DNA from: Clostridia bacterium
Lineage (GTDB): Bacteria > Bacillota > Clostridia > Christensenellales > Aristaeellaceae
Reading direction: 5' to 3'
Assembly (NCBI GenBank): GCA_017938695.1
Contig: JAGBBA010000004.1
Coordinates: forward strand, 17,872-81,871
Length of the DNA stretch: 64,000 nucleotides
Of this stretch, positions 26,671 through 34,975 are shown in pieces (positions within the stretch are counted from its first letter, which is position 1; every line of letters starts with the position of its first letter). The position numbers and the translations under genes were made by a program. The notes beneath the pieces were generated by a model. That model was not told where the DNA came from and made no database searches. It saw only the letters and a list, made by a program, of their open reading frames with translations.

Positions 26671-27987
26671 TTGAATAAGATCGTAACGAAGTTCGGCGGC
26701 AGTTCCCTGGCTGATGCAGGCCAGTTTGCAAAGGTTCGCGGCATCCTGGAATTGGAGCCCGGCCGTCAGTATGTGGTGCCTTCTGCCCCCGGCAAACGCT
26801 ATAAGGAAGACGACAAGGTGACCGACCTGCTCTACCGCTGCCACAAGCAGGCTGCGGCAGGCGAGGACTATCAGCCCACCTTTGCCCGCATTGTGGACCG
26901 CTATATGTCCATCGCCCGCGAACTGGGCCTGAAGGTGGACATCATGGCTGCCCTGAATGAAGTGAACGAGCACATTGGCCAGGGTGCCAATGCGGATTAC
27001 TGCGCCAGCCGCGGCGAATACCTCAACGGTATGCTGCTGGCGGACTACCTGGGCTGGCGGTTCCTGGACTCCGCCACCGCTGTGTTCTTTGACGAGCACG
27101 GCAACCTGGACAGCGAAAAGACCCAGCAGGTCATGTCCGGCATCCTGGCGGACGGCGTGCCCACCGTGGTGCCCGGCTTCTACGGCTGCGGTGCTGACGG
27201 CCAGGTGAAAACCTTCTCCCGCGGCGGCAGCGACATCACCGGTGCCATTGTGGCCCGTGCGGTGAATGCCGATATGTACGAAAACTGGACCGACGTGTCC
27301 GGCTTCCTGATGGCCGATCCCCGCATTGTGGATAATCCCCGGGAGATCTCGTCCATCACCTACAAGGAGCTGCGCGAGCTGAGCTACATGGGTGCTTCCG
27401 TCTTCCATGAGGACGCCATGTTCCCCGTGCACAAGGCTGGCATCCCTACCAATATCCGCAACACCAACAAGCCCTATCACCCCGGCACACTCATCAGCCT
27501 GAACGCCCCGGTGGAAACCGCGGTGCCCACCATCACCGGCATTTTCGGCCACAAGGGTTACAGCGTTATCTCCGTGGAAAAGGCCATGATGAACGCCGAG
27601 CTGGGCTTTGGCCGCAAGGTGCTGCAGGTGTTGGAAGATGAGGGCATCTCCTTCGAGCATCTGCCCACCGGCATCGACACCATGTGCGTTGTGGTGAACG
27701 GCGAAGCCCTGGCCCCCAAGCGCGAGGCGGTGCTCAGCCGCATCGTTGAGCTGGTGGAGCCCGATACCATCACCGTGCACGACAACATGTCCATCATCGC
27801 CACGGTTGGCCGCGGCATGGTGCACAACTGCGGTACCGCTGCCCGCCTGTTCTCCGCCATGAGCCGTGCCCGCATCAACGTGCGCATGATCGACCAGGGC
27901 TCCAGCGAGCTGTCCATCATCGTGGGTGTGGACGACGCGGACTTCGAGGCCACCATCAAGGCCATCTACAATGAATTTGTGGGATGA
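26671..27987 (+). CDS. Aspartate kinase
   Basis: A 438-residue monofunctional aspartokinase, first step of lysine, threonine, methionine and diaminopimelate synthesis. KFGGSSLADAGQF is the catalytic N-terminal motif; FSRGGSDITGAIVARAV and NWTDVSGFLMADPRIV complete the active site. Two C-terminal ACT domains (TGIFGHKGYSVISVEKA and TVGRGMVHNCGTAARLF) imply feedback control by an end-product amino acid. The start is TTG at 26671, after GGAGGAAAG. Monocistronic: own promoter, terminator behind. The GKRYKEDDKVTDLL insert is typical of the clostridial form. Confidence 0.93.
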   Translation: MNKIVTKFGGSSLADAGQFAKVRGILELEPGRQYVVPSAPGKRYKEDDKVTDLLYRCHKQAAAGEDYQPTFARIVDRYMSIARELGLKVDIMAALNEVNEHIGQGANADYCASRGEYLNGMLLADYLGWRFLDSATAVFFDEHGNLDSEKTQQVMSGILADGVPTVVPGFYGCGADGQVKTFSRGGSDITGAIVARAVNADMYENWTDVSGFLMADPRIVDNPREISSITYKELRELSYMGASVFHEDAMFPVHKAGIPTNIRNTNKPYHPGTLISLNAPVETAVPTITGIFGHKGYSVISVEKAMMNAELGFGRKVLQVLEDEGISFEHLPTGIDTMCVVVNGEALAPKREAVLSRIVELVEPDTITVHDNMSIIATVGRGMVHNCGTAARLFSAMSRARINVRMIDQGSSELSIIVGVDDADFEATIKAIYNEFVG

Positions 27988-28003
27988 TTTCATAACCAAT
28001 TCT

Positions 28004-28031
28004 ATGGAGCGTTGAATAACGCTCCATTTTG
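28004..28031 (+). terminator. Terminator of aspartokinase
   Basis: ATGGAGCGTT, GAAT loop, AACGCTCCAT, then TTTG. The T-run is short. Confidence 0.7.
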
Positions 28032-28051
28032 TGCGAAAGAGGGTATTTCCT

Positions 28052-28810
28052 ATGGAGATCACCTGGCAGATGTATCTCATTGTGTGTCCGCTGGCCTTTC
28101 TGGCTGGCTTTGTGGACAGCGTGGCCGGCGGCGGTGGACTGATCAGCCTGCCTGCTTATTACCTGGCCGGTCTGCCGCCGGTGCTGGCGGCAGGCACCAA
28201 CAAGCTGTCCGCCTGCCTGGGCACGATGACCTCCTCGGCGCGGTTCATCCGCAGCAAAAAGGTGGACTGGTGGGTGGCGGTGCTGGCGGCGGTGGCGGCC
28301 ATCCCCGGCAGCTGGCTGGGCACCACCATCCTGCAGCACATCCCCGAGCAGACCATCCGTATCATGATGATCGCCGCCATCCCCCTGGTGGCCCTGGTGG
28401 TTTTGCGCAAGCGCGACAGCATGGAAAAGCAGCGCGTGCCGGATCGCCTCTTCCGCCCCGTCAGCGCGGCCATCGGCTTTGTGGTGGGCTTTTACGACGG
28501 CCTGGTGGGCCCCGGCACGGGCACGTTTCTGATCCTTCTGTTCACCATGCTCCTGGGCGTGGAGGCGGTGATGGCCAGCGGCACGGCCAAGCTGGTGAAC
28601 CTCTCCAGCAATGTGGCCAGCCTGCTCACCCTGCTGGCCTCCGGCAATGTGCTGATCGGCCTGGGCATCCCTGTGGCAGCATTTGCCATGGCTGGCAACT
28701 ACCTGGGGGCCAGCATGACCATCAAAAAAGGCACCGGGTTCATCCGGGGCATGCTGATGGTGGTGCTGGTGCTGCTGCTTGCCAAGATGGTAGTGGATGT
28801 GGTATCATAA
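28052..28810 (+). CDS. TSUP (TauE/SafE) family membrane permease
   Basis: 252 residues with about eight hydrophobic segments. The conserved first motif FVDSVAGGGGLISLPAYYLAGLPPVLAAGTNKLSACLGT and its internal repeat FYDGLVGPGTGTFLILLFTMLLG...ASGTAKLVNLSSN are the hallmarks of TSUP transporters, which export or import sulfite, sulfonates or other organosulfur anions. The ATG at 28052 is preceded by AGAGGG; an in-frame GTG at 28031 lies inside the terminator. Substrate unknown. Confidence 0.88.
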   Translation: MEITWQMYLIVCPLAFLAGFVDSVAGGGGLISLPAYYLAGLPPVLAAGTNKLSACLGTMTSSARFIRSKKVDWWVAVLAAVAAIPGSWLGTTILQHIPEQTIRIMMIAAIPLVALVVLRKRDSMEKQRVPDRLFRPVSAAIGFVVGFYDGLVGPGTGTFLILLFTMLLGVEAVMASGTAKLVNLSSNVASLLTLLASGNVLIGLGIPVAAFAMAGNYLGASMTIKKGTGFIRGMLMVVLVLLLAKMVVDVVS

Positions 28811-28840
28811 TAAGTCAAGAAGAGGAAGGAGGCTGCCCTG

Positions 28841-29236
28841 ATGATGGAGCAGACCCGGCAGGAGATTTCCCTGCGAGTACCCGGTGAAATGGCCTACGCA
28901 CTGGTGATCCGCACCGCTTTGGGCGGCGTGGCCATCCTCAAGGACCTGAATGTGGATCAGATGGACGACCTGCGCACTGCCGCCGACGAGGCCTGCGACT
29001 GCCTGCTGCATCAGGGCCGCCCGGTAACGGCGATCCAGGTGCATGTGAAGGACGGCGAGGGCCAGCTGACTGTGAGCCTGGAAGCCGAATTCACCGGCTG
29101 CCGGGAAGGCGACTGCGCCGACCAGACCGCTGTATCGAAGGCGGTGCTGGAGACCCTCGTTCCCCAGGTGGAGCTGACGGCTGCCTCTTGCGGCTGCATT
29201 CAGCGCATCGACCTGACCATGCCTAAGGCGGTATAA
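28841..29236 (+). CDS. RsbW/SpoIIAB-like anti-sigma protein, probably without kinase activity
   Basis: 131 residues resembling the HATPase anti-sigma fold: EISLRVPGEMAYALVIRTALGGVA, then QMDDLRTAADEACDCLLHQG, which aligns with the IKLAVSEACTNAVQHA N-box helix of RsbW. The magnesium-binding asparagine of that helix is replaced (DEACDC), and the ATP-lid glycines (D-x-G and GGLGL boxes) are absent, so ATP-dependent phosphorylation of an anti-anti-sigma looks lost. It starts 30 bases after the TSUP gene and ends 10 bases before a SigB-like sigma gene, the conserved rsbW-sigB arrangement. Confidence 0.72.
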   Translation: MMEQTRQEISLRVPGEMAYALVIRTALGGVAILKDLNVDQMDDLRTAADEACDCLLHQGRPVTAIQVHVKDGEGQLTVSLEAEFTGCREGDCADQTAVSKAVLETLVPQVELTAASCGCIQRIDLTMPKAV

Positions 29237-29246
29237 GGAGGCAGTC

Positions 29247-29999
29247 ATGAACGACATGTCCCTGGTGCCGCTGCTGGAAAGCTATGCGCGCACCCCTTCC
29301 CCCGGCCTGATGGAGCAGCTGGTGGAGGGCTACCTGCCCCTGAGTCACGCCATTGCCCGGCGTTTTATGGGTCACGGCGTGGAGCTGGACGATCTGCAGC
29401 AGGTGGCCGCCATGGCCCTGATGAAGGCCATTGAACGCTTCGAACCGGAGCGGGGGCTGAAATTCACCACCTTTGCCGCACCCACCATCACCGGTGAAGT
29501 GCGCAATTACATCCGCGACAAGGGCTCTGCCATGCGCATGAGCCGTGACGTCCGCTCCCAGCTGTACCGCATGCAGCAGGTGCAGGACCGCCTCACCCAG
29601 CAATTGCAGCGCGAGCCTTCCCTGCGCGAGGTGGCCGACGCCATGAACGTCACCTACGACGAGCTGCTCTCCTGGCTGGATCAGCGCGAAATGATGGATG
29701 TATCCTCTTTGAACGAAACCATTTCGGATGATGACGAGCGGGATCTGGAAGCCCGCCTGGGCGTGACCGATGCAGGCTACGAGCAGGTGGAGCAGCGGGA
29801 ATGGCTGAAGTGGGTCTTCAGCCAGGTCACGCCGGATGAGCGGCGGCTGCTGGAATTGCGGTTCATCCACCGCATGGGCCAGCGCGAGACCGCCCGGTTG
29901 ATGAACGTGAGCCAGATGCAGGTATCCCGGCTGGAGCGGCGTGTGCTGGCCCGGCTGCGGGAAAATGCCGAGGACTGGCGTTCCTCCCAGGGATCCTGA
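29247..29999 (+). CDS. SigB/SigF/SigG-group (group 3) sigma factor
   Basis: 250 residues with regions 2, 3 and 4: LDDLQQVAAMALMKAIERFEPERGLKFTTFAAPTITGEVRNYIRDK (region 2), REPSLREVADAMNVTYDELLSWL (region 3) and QVTPDERRLLELRFIHRMGQRETARLMNVSQMQVSRLERRVLARL (region 4). The sequence is nearest to general-stress SigB; it lacks the N-terminal tail of sporulation SigG. Preceded by an RsbW-like gene, so its activity is probably held by protein-protein binding. No separate promoter was recognised. In many Clostridia sigma genes of this group lie next to the sepF cluster, as here. Confidence 0.86.
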   Translation: MNDMSLVPLLESYARTPSPGLMEQLVEGYLPLSHAIARRFMGHGVELDDLQQVAAMALMKAIERFEPERGLKFTTFAAPTITGEVRNYIRDKGSAMRMSRDVRSQLYRMQQVQDRLTQQLQREPSLREVADAMNVTYDELLSWLDQREMMDVSSLNETISDDDERDLEARLGVTDAGYEQVEQREWLKWVFSQVTPDERRLLELRFIHRMGQRETARLMNVSQMQVSRLERRVLARLRENAEDWRSSQGS

Positions 30000-30022
30000 T
30001 CGACGTGAAAGGAGCACCCCCC

Positions 30023-31243
30023 ATGTATCAAATGACACCGCCACAGCCGCCCAAGCCGCCGAAAAAGAAGCTGAACCTGTTTCAGCTTCTGCTGCTGGCT
30101 GCGGCCTTTGGCTTCTGCGGTTGGTATCTGTATACGGCGCTGGTGCCTGCTGCGGCCACCTCCGCGGTGATCACCGCCGGCACGCTTTCCGCCCGTTACG
30201 AGGGCGACTGCCTCATCGTCCGCAACGAGACCCCCTACGATGCTGAGGGTGTGACCTCGGTGGACTACAAGGCGGAAGAGGGCGGCGTGGTGCAGCGCGG
30301 CTATGAGATCTGCTATGTGTATTCCTCCGGCTTCTCCAATAAGGAGATGACCACCCTGCGGGACTACCGCGACCAGATCCGCGATTACCAGATGCAGCTG
30401 ATCAAGGCTGAAACCACCTACGACGCCAAAATGGCCCGCGTGGAGAGCGACGTGCTGACCCGTGCCAAGGAAGTGCGCGAGATGATCGCCGGTGCCCGGG
30501 GCAACCTGGGCAACCAGGAAAAGCTGCTGGACGCCGCCATCGACGCCCGTCAGCAGTACCTGAAGCAAAAGTATTCTTCCGATCAGCGGCTCAGCCGCCT
30601 GTACGACGACGAGCTGTCCCAGATGCAGCGCATCGACTCCTGGACGAAGCCCTACGCTGCCACGGCGGAATCCATCGTCAGCTTTTATTCCGATGGCTAT
30701 GAGTACGGCCTGACCACCGCCAATTACGACACCTTCACCCCGGTGGAGGTTCGTGCCATGTACAACGGCCAGAAGCCGGAGAAGTCCACCATCCAGAAGG
30801 GCAAAACTACCATCTACCGCACCATCAAGGACGGCCAGTGGAACGTGCTCTTCCTGGTGAAGGACACCACCTGGAACCCTATTGAAGGCCAGACCTACGA
30901 GCTGCAGATGGAACGCTTTGAGAACACCACCGTGAACGCCACCGTGGAGTCCTTCACCCGTTCCGGCGGCGAGCTGCTGGTGCGCCTCAGCGTGCGCGAC
31001 TCCGTGCAGCCGGTGCTCTACATGCGCACCTGCCAGGCCGTGCTGGGCGACTACATGTCCCAGCTGTGCGTGCCTGCCCGTGCCATCATCCGCCAGGACG
31101 ACACCGACGGCGTGGTGGTGATGGACGGCGCGAACCAGTCCTTCATCCCCGTGAACATCATCTTCCGCAACGGCGACGACGTCTACATCTCCGCCATCCA
31201 GCAGGGCCTCCTCTTCGAAGGCCAGACCGTGATGCTGTTCTGA
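30023..31243 (+). CDS. HlyD-like membrane-anchored protein of the division cluster
   Basis: 406 residues. A proline-rich cytoplasmic N-terminus (MYQMTPPQPPKPPKKK), one transmembrane helix (about 24-42), then a beta-barrel/lipoyl-like region split by an alpha-helical hairpin (about 105-195), as in HlyD-family adaptor proteins, ending VNIIFRNGDDVYISAIQQGLLFEGQTVML. No transporter is adjacent; instead it precedes yggS-sepF-yggT, an arrangement common in Clostridia, so it may act in envelope assembly at the septum (inference). The ATG at 30023 follows AAAGGAG by 8 bases; a GTG at 30005 precedes that site. Confidence 0.75.
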   Translation: MYQMTPPQPPKPPKKKLNLFQLLLLAAAFGFCGWYLYTALVPAAATSAVITAGTLSARYEGDCLIVRNETPYDAEGVTSVDYKAEEGGVVQRGYEICYVYSSGFSNKEMTTLRDYRDQIRDYQMQLIKAETTYDAKMARVESDVLTRAKEVREMIAGARGNLGNQEKLLDAAIDARQQYLKQKYSSDQRLSRLYDDELSQMQRIDSWTKPYAATAESIVSFYSDGYEYGLTTANYDTFTPVEVRAMYNGQKPEKSTIQKGKTTIYRTIKDGQWNVLFLVKDTTWNPIEGQTYELQMERFENTTVNATVESFTRSGGELLVRLSVRDSVQPVLYMRTCQAVLGDYMSQLCVPARAIIRQDDTDGVVVMDGANQSFIPVNIIFRNGDDVYISAIQQGLLFEGQTVMLF

Positions 31244-31516
31244 CCAGGGCTCTGCCCTGGACCCGCTTAAGGGCTTTCAGCCCTTAAGAATCCCTTTCGG
31301 GGATGGCGTTGCGGGGTGATCTCCGAGCCGGGGTCACGCCGCGCAACGGGCGCGCCGCGACGCAGGGGCAAGCGGCTGACGGAGGGATTGCCTGCTGCAT
31401 TCCCCATCATGTTGGTTTTATCAAGTGTCAGGGCGAACTGCGTTCGCCCGCCTCACACTTAATTCCGCATTCCGCATTCCAAATTCATCATTCATAATTC
31501 CCTTCCGGAGGTGCTT
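31244..31516 (+). repeat. Modular intergenic repeat, copy B (HlyD-like-yggS)
   Basis: Starts at the stop codon: hairpin CCAGGGC-TCT-GCCCTGG (31244-31260), hairpin CTTAAGGGCT/AGCCCTTAAG (31266-31288), core from GGGGATGGC at 31299 to about 31370 with GGGGTCACG and GCGCCGCGACGCAGG, a diverged stretch, then ATTCCGCATTCCGCATTCC (31462-31480) leading to the CTTCCGGAGG ribosome site of yggS. No gene seen. Confidence 0.75.
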
Positions 31517-32203
31517 ATGGAGTTTGTCGATCTTTCTCAGCGCGTGGAAACCGTCCGCGCGAATCTGGCATCCGCTTCCGGGGGAAAGTATCCTGTGCCC
31601 AAGCTGATCGCCGTCACCAAGACCCACCCCGTGGAGGCCATCCTGCCCCTGCAAAAACTGGGTATTGTGGATGTGGGGGAGAACAGAACACAAGAAATTG
31701 TGGAAAAAAGAGAATTTTTGAAAGAAAATTTCCAAATTCACCTCATTGGACGGTTGCAAAGTAACAAAGTTAAATATATAATAGAGGATGTATGTTTGAT
31801 TCATTCGCTGGACAGGATGTCCTTGGCTGAGGAGATCAACCGCCAGGCCCAGATGCACGAAAAAGTGATGCCGGTGCTGGTGCAGGTTTCCCCCGCAGGC
31901 GAGGAGCAAAAGGGCGGCATGCCGCCGGAAGCTGTGCTCCCGTTCCTGCGGGAAGCGGCAAAAATGCCCGGTCTGCAAATTCGCGGACTGATGGCCGTCA
32001 TGCCGCTCTCTCACGACGAGCAGTATCTGTCCGGCTTGTTCGCCGATATGCGTATCCTGTTCGAACGCCTCCGCAGCGAGGCCGTGCAGGGTGTGGCCAT
32101 GGAGGAGCTCTCCATGGGCATGTCCGGCGATTACCTGCTGGCCGCCCGGCATGGGGCGACCATGGTTCGTGTGGGCAGTGCGATTTTCGGCCCCCGCGCC
32201 TGA
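31517..32203 (+). CDS. yggS: YggS-family pyridoxal-phosphate homeostasis protein
   Basis: 228 residues, single-domain PLP-binding protein of the alanine-racemase-like barrel (YlmE/YggS/PLPBP). PLP lysine in KLIAVTKTHPVEAI, then DVGENRTQEIVEKREFL, IHLIGRLQSNKVKYII, VLVQVSPAGEEQKGGM, LRGLMAVMPL-type strand and the C-terminal LSMGMSGDYLLAARHGATMVRVGSAIFG. It buffers free PLP and affects amino acid balance. The ATG at 31517 is chosen over a GTG at 31511 that overlaps the ribosome site GGAGG. Conserved first gene of the ylmE-sepF cluster. Confidence 0.93.
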   Translation: MEFVDLSQRVETVRANLASASGGKYPVPKLIAVTKTHPVEAILPLQKLGIVDVGENRTQEIVEKREFLKENFQIHLIGRLQSNKVKYIIEDVCLIHSLDRMSLAEEINRQAQMHEKVMPVLVQVSPAGEEQKGGMPPEAVLPFLREAAKMPGLQIRGLMAVMPLSHDEQYLSGLFADMRILFERLRSEAVQGVAMEELSMGMSGDYLLAARHGATMVRVGSAIFGPRA

Positions 32204-32233
32204 TGCAGGCACCAATTGTTGGGAGGAAATTTC

Positions 32234-33364
32234 ATGGCATTCAAGGATTGGACCCAGTCGATGTGGGACAAGATCAAGGCGCGCAGCCCCTTTGCCCAGG
32301 ATGATATCGAGTCAAACCTGGCCAACGGCGGCATGAGCGGCTATAAGCCCAACACCGCCAAGCACCGCGCCATGCGCGAGACCCAGCAGCAGACCGTGAT
32401 GAACGAGATGCAGATGGATCCCGGCATGACCGGCATGAACTGGGAACAGCCCCAGCCCATGGATCAGGCCACGGCCTTCGGCGGCTTTACCGGCATGATG
32501 CCCCCCCAGGGCACCGGCTACCAGGCCACCGGTTATCAGCAGCAGGCCACCGGCTACCAGGCTACGGGGTATCAGCAAGCAACGGGTTATCAGCCCACGG
32601 GCTATCAGCAGCCTATGAACGGCTATACCAATATGCAGCAGCCCATGGGCTATCAGCCCAGTGGCAACACCATGCCCTATCAGGGTATGGGCTGGCAGGA
32701 GCAGCAGCCCCAGCAGCCTTATATGGAGCCCGTGATGAACGGCTACGAGGCGGCTCAGCAGCCCCAGTCCTTCGGCTTTGGCAACACGGTGCCCTTCCCC
32801 CCCGTGGGGCAGAACACCCAGTACCAGCCCTTCCAGCCTCAGCCCCAGCAGCCCGTGCAGCAGCCGGATAACATCAGCTACATGCCCGGCAACTTCGTGG
32901 GTGACGACGGCAAGGCCTATGCCCACTGCGAGCGCGTGGCCGTGATCTCCAACGTGAGCATGTGCTACCGCATTATCGAATTCATGCGCAATAACGAGTC
33001 TGTGATTGTCTCCACCGAGCAGATCACCGACGAGGCCGAGAACCAGCGCTGCCTGGACCTGCTCTACGGTGCAGCCTTCGCCATGAAGTGCTCCTTCACC
33101 CGTGTGGCGGCCCGCAGCATCTACCTGGTGGCTCCTTCCACCGTGATGGTGGTGCCCTATGAGGCCGTGCGCCGCATGAGCGACCAGGATATCAACAGCC
33201 GCTGGCCCGAGCAGGAGCGCGAGCCCCAGCGCGACCGCTTCTCCCGCAGCGAAAGCCGCTACGGCAGCCGTAACCAGGGCTACACCTTCGGCGGCCGCCG
33301 GGAATATGCTGCTCAGGATGACTATGCCAACTATGGCGGCTACAACGCCGTAGGCTACCGTTAA
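32234..33364 (+). CDS. sepF: Cell division protein SepF with long low-complexity linker
   Basis: 376 residues, about twice the usual SepF length of 150-220. The N-terminus (MAFKDWTQSMWDKIK) is the expected membrane-binding amphipathic helix; residues about 92-145 are imperfect QATGYQ/QPTGYQ repeats, followed to about 220 by more Q/P/G/M-rich sequence. The SepF domain is at about 230-310 (AHCERVAVISNVSMCYRIIEFMRNNESVIVSTEQITDEAENQRCLDLLYGAAFAMKCSFTRVAARSIYLVAPSTVMV). The tail is rich in R, S, G and Y. SepF tethers and bundles FtsZ at the septum. ATG at 32234 after GGGAGGAAATTTC. Confidence 0.92.
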   Translation: MAFKDWTQSMWDKIKARSPFAQDDIESNLANGGMSGYKPNTAKHRAMRETQQQTVMNEMQMDPGMTGMNWEQPQPMDQATAFGGFTGMMPPQGTGYQATGYQQQATGYQATGYQQATGYQPTGYQQPMNGYTNMQQPMGYQPSGNTMPYQGMGWQEQQPQQPYMEPVMNGYEAAQQPQSFGFGNTVPFPPVGQNTQYQPFQPQPQQPVQQPDNISYMPGNFVGDDGKAYAHCERVAVISNVSMCYRIIEFMRNNESVIVSTEQITDEAENQRCLDLLYGAAFAMKCSFTRVAARSIYLVAPSTVMVVPYEAVRRMSDQDINSRWPEQEREPQRDRFSRSESRYGSRNQGYTFGGRREYAAQDDYANYGGYNAVGYR

Positions 33365-33381
33365 ACAGGAGGTAATTGACA

Positions 33382-33633
33382 ATGGGTATTATTACTGGTC
33401 TGATCGACCTGGTTCTGCTTCTGTTCCAGCTGGCTCTGATCGCCTATGTGATCATCGCCTGGCTCAAGCCCGCCGCCAACCGCTGGACCGAGCTGCTCAA
33501 CAGCGTGCTGGAGCCCATCCTGGCCCCCGTGCGCAAGATCCTGGTGCAGAAGCTGCCCAGCAAGTATCAGAACTTTGACTGGTCGCCCGTGGCGGTTTTC
33601 CTGATCGTCGCCATCATCCGCATCATTCTGTAA
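33382..33633 (+). CDS. yggT: YggT-family membrane protein
   Basis: 83 residues, two transmembrane helices (about 7-25 and 62-80) linked by PAANRWTELLNSVLEPILAPVRKIL, the conserved YggT/YlmG motif region. Role unsettled, linked to division and osmotic tolerance. The ATG at 33382 lies 8 bases after AGGAGGT. Between sepF and ylmH as in most Bacillota. Confidence 0.9.
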   Translation: MGIITGLIDLVLLLFQLALIAYVIIAWLKPAANRWTELLNSVLEPILAPVRKILVQKLPSKYQNFDWSPVAVFLIVAIIRIIL

Positions 33634-34382
33634 TGCGGCAGGACGCCCAGGAACAGCTTGCCCTGCGCCTGCGCCAGGCGGCGGAGCGGGCTGACAAATT
33701 AGCAAGACCCATCACCGCGCGGTTCCTCACAGGGGCCGAGCGGTCTTTGGCTATTCATGAAGCCCGTAAAGCTGGCGTCAGCGTGTCCTTCGACGGCGGC
33801 TGGCCCGAGGCGGAGCGCGTGCAGGCCTGCTTTCATCCTGATGATGAAGAACCGGTGTTCACCGGCGTGTGGATGGAGGCCAGGTGGAACGCCAAGTTTG
33901 TTTCCGTTGACCACCGCGCCCTGCTGGGCAGCCTGATGGCCCTGGGCATGGACCGTGCCTTCTTTGGGGATATCATCGCCCAGGAGGACCGGGCGTACCT
34001 CTACGTTCTGCCGGAAATGGCCATGCGCCTGCCCATGGAATGGAACCAGGCCGGCCGGGCCACCCTGACGGTGACGGAGCTGGATGCACCCCCGGCCATT
34101 GAGCCTCCCAAGGGCGCGCTGCTCCACGATACGGTGGCATCCCTCCGGCTGGACAGTGTGCTGGCCAGCGGCATGAAGCTTTCACGCTCCCGGGCGGCGG
34201 AGATCATCCGCCAGGGCAGCGTGATGGTGGAGCACATGCCCGAGGAACGGGTGGACCGCCTGCTGGAAGCAGGACAGTTGATTTCTGTGCGCGGCTTTGG
34301 CCGGGTGTGTCTGAAAGAGGTGGGCAGCCCCACCCGCAAGGACCGCCTGCCTGTCACGCTGGAAGTATTTTCGAAAGCATAG
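33633..34382 (+). CDS. ylmH: YlmH-like RNA-binding protein with S4 domain
   Basis: 249 residues: an N-terminal YlmH domain (RPITARFLTGAERSLAIHEARKAGVSVSFDGGWPEAERVQACF and HRALLGSLMALGMDRAFFGDI) and a C-terminal S4 RNA-binding domain (ASLRLDSVLASGMKLSRSRAAEIIRQGSVMVEH). YlmH-type proteins act in ribosome rescue of stalled large subunits. The start overlaps the yggT stop by one base (TAATG). Confidence 0.92.
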   Translation: MRQDAQEQLALRLRQAAERADKLARPITARFLTGAERSLAIHEARKAGVSVSFDGGWPEAERVQACFHPDDEEPVFTGVWMEARWNAKFVSVDHRALLGSLMALGMDRAFFGDIIAQEDRAYLYVLPEMAMRLPMEWNQAGRATLTVTELDAPPAIEPPKGALLHDTVASLRLDSVLASGMKLSRSRAAEIIRQGSVMVEHMPEERVDRLLEAGQLISVRGFGRVCLKEVGSPTRKDRLPVTLEVFSKA

Positions 34383-34421
34383 CACTCGCCGGATGGCGCG
34401 AATAGAAAGGAGCAATTCACC

Positions 34422-34922
34422 ATGCAGATCACCATCGAGATGATCGAGACCAAGGAATTTAAGACCAAGCCCCGTGGATACGACCCTCAGGAGGTGGACG
34501 AGTTCCTGGACGCCATCTGCGACGAAATGGCCCGCCAGATGGATGAGATCGCCGCCCTCCAGCAGCAGCTGGCCGCCGCTAAGGCTGCCCGCCCCGTGGT
34601 GGAAGCACCCACCCAGCAGCTGAAGCCCATCGCCCCCGTGGCTCCCAAGGCTGTGCCCGATGCCGACTTCCGCGAGATTCTGGAAATGGCCCAGAAGGTC
34701 AAGTCCGAAACCATCGCCGCTGCCGAAGCCAAGGCTGAGGAGATCCTGGCCAAGGCCAAGGAAGAAGCCGCTGCCAAGCTGGACAACCTGGACGTGGAGA
34801 AGGAAACCCTCACCAAGCAGGTTGCCGCGCTGAAGGAAGCTGCCGCCGATTATCGCGCCAAGTTCGAAAGCCTGCTGCAGGCTCAGCAGGAAGCCATCGA
34901 AAAGGCCAGCGATCTGTTCTAA
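34422..34922 (+). CDS. divIVA: DivIVA-domain protein
   Basis: 166 residues. The N-terminal DivIVA lipid-binding/coil start reads MIETKEFKTKPRGYDPQEVDEFLDAICDEMARQMDEIAALQQQL; residues about 85-166 are a long coiled coil rich in K, E and A. It marks negatively curved membrane at poles and septa. Last gene of the yggS-divIVA cluster, followed by a strong terminator. Shorter than Actinobacterial homologues, normal for Clostridia. Confidence 0.9.
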   Translation: MQITIEMIETKEFKTKPRGYDPQEVDEFLDAICDEMARQMDEIAALQQQLAAAKAARPVVEAPTQQLKPIAPVAPKAVPDADFREILEMAQKVKSETIAAAEAKAEEILAKAKEEAAAKLDNLDVEKETLTKQVAALKEAAADYRAKFESLLQAQQEAIEKASDLF

Positions 34923-34932
34923 TTCCATCAAT

Positions 34933-34974
34933 CATGTCGGGAGACGGTCTTTTGGGGCTGTCTCCCGTTTTTTG
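34933..34974 (+). terminator. Terminator after divIVA
   Basis: CGGGAGAC, a 13-base loop, GTCTCCCG and TTTTTT. Confidence 0.88.
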
Positions 34975-34975
34975 C

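Noticed and set aside
28841-29999. Sporulation spoIIAB-sigF pair
   Set aside because: No spoIIAA upstream, the anti-sigma lacks the kinase residues, and the sigma factor reads closer to SigB than to SigF or SigG.
32510-32670. Tandem repeats read as a CRISPR-like array
   Set aside because: The repeats are in frame within sepF, encode ATGYQ units, are irregular in length and have no spacers or cas genes.
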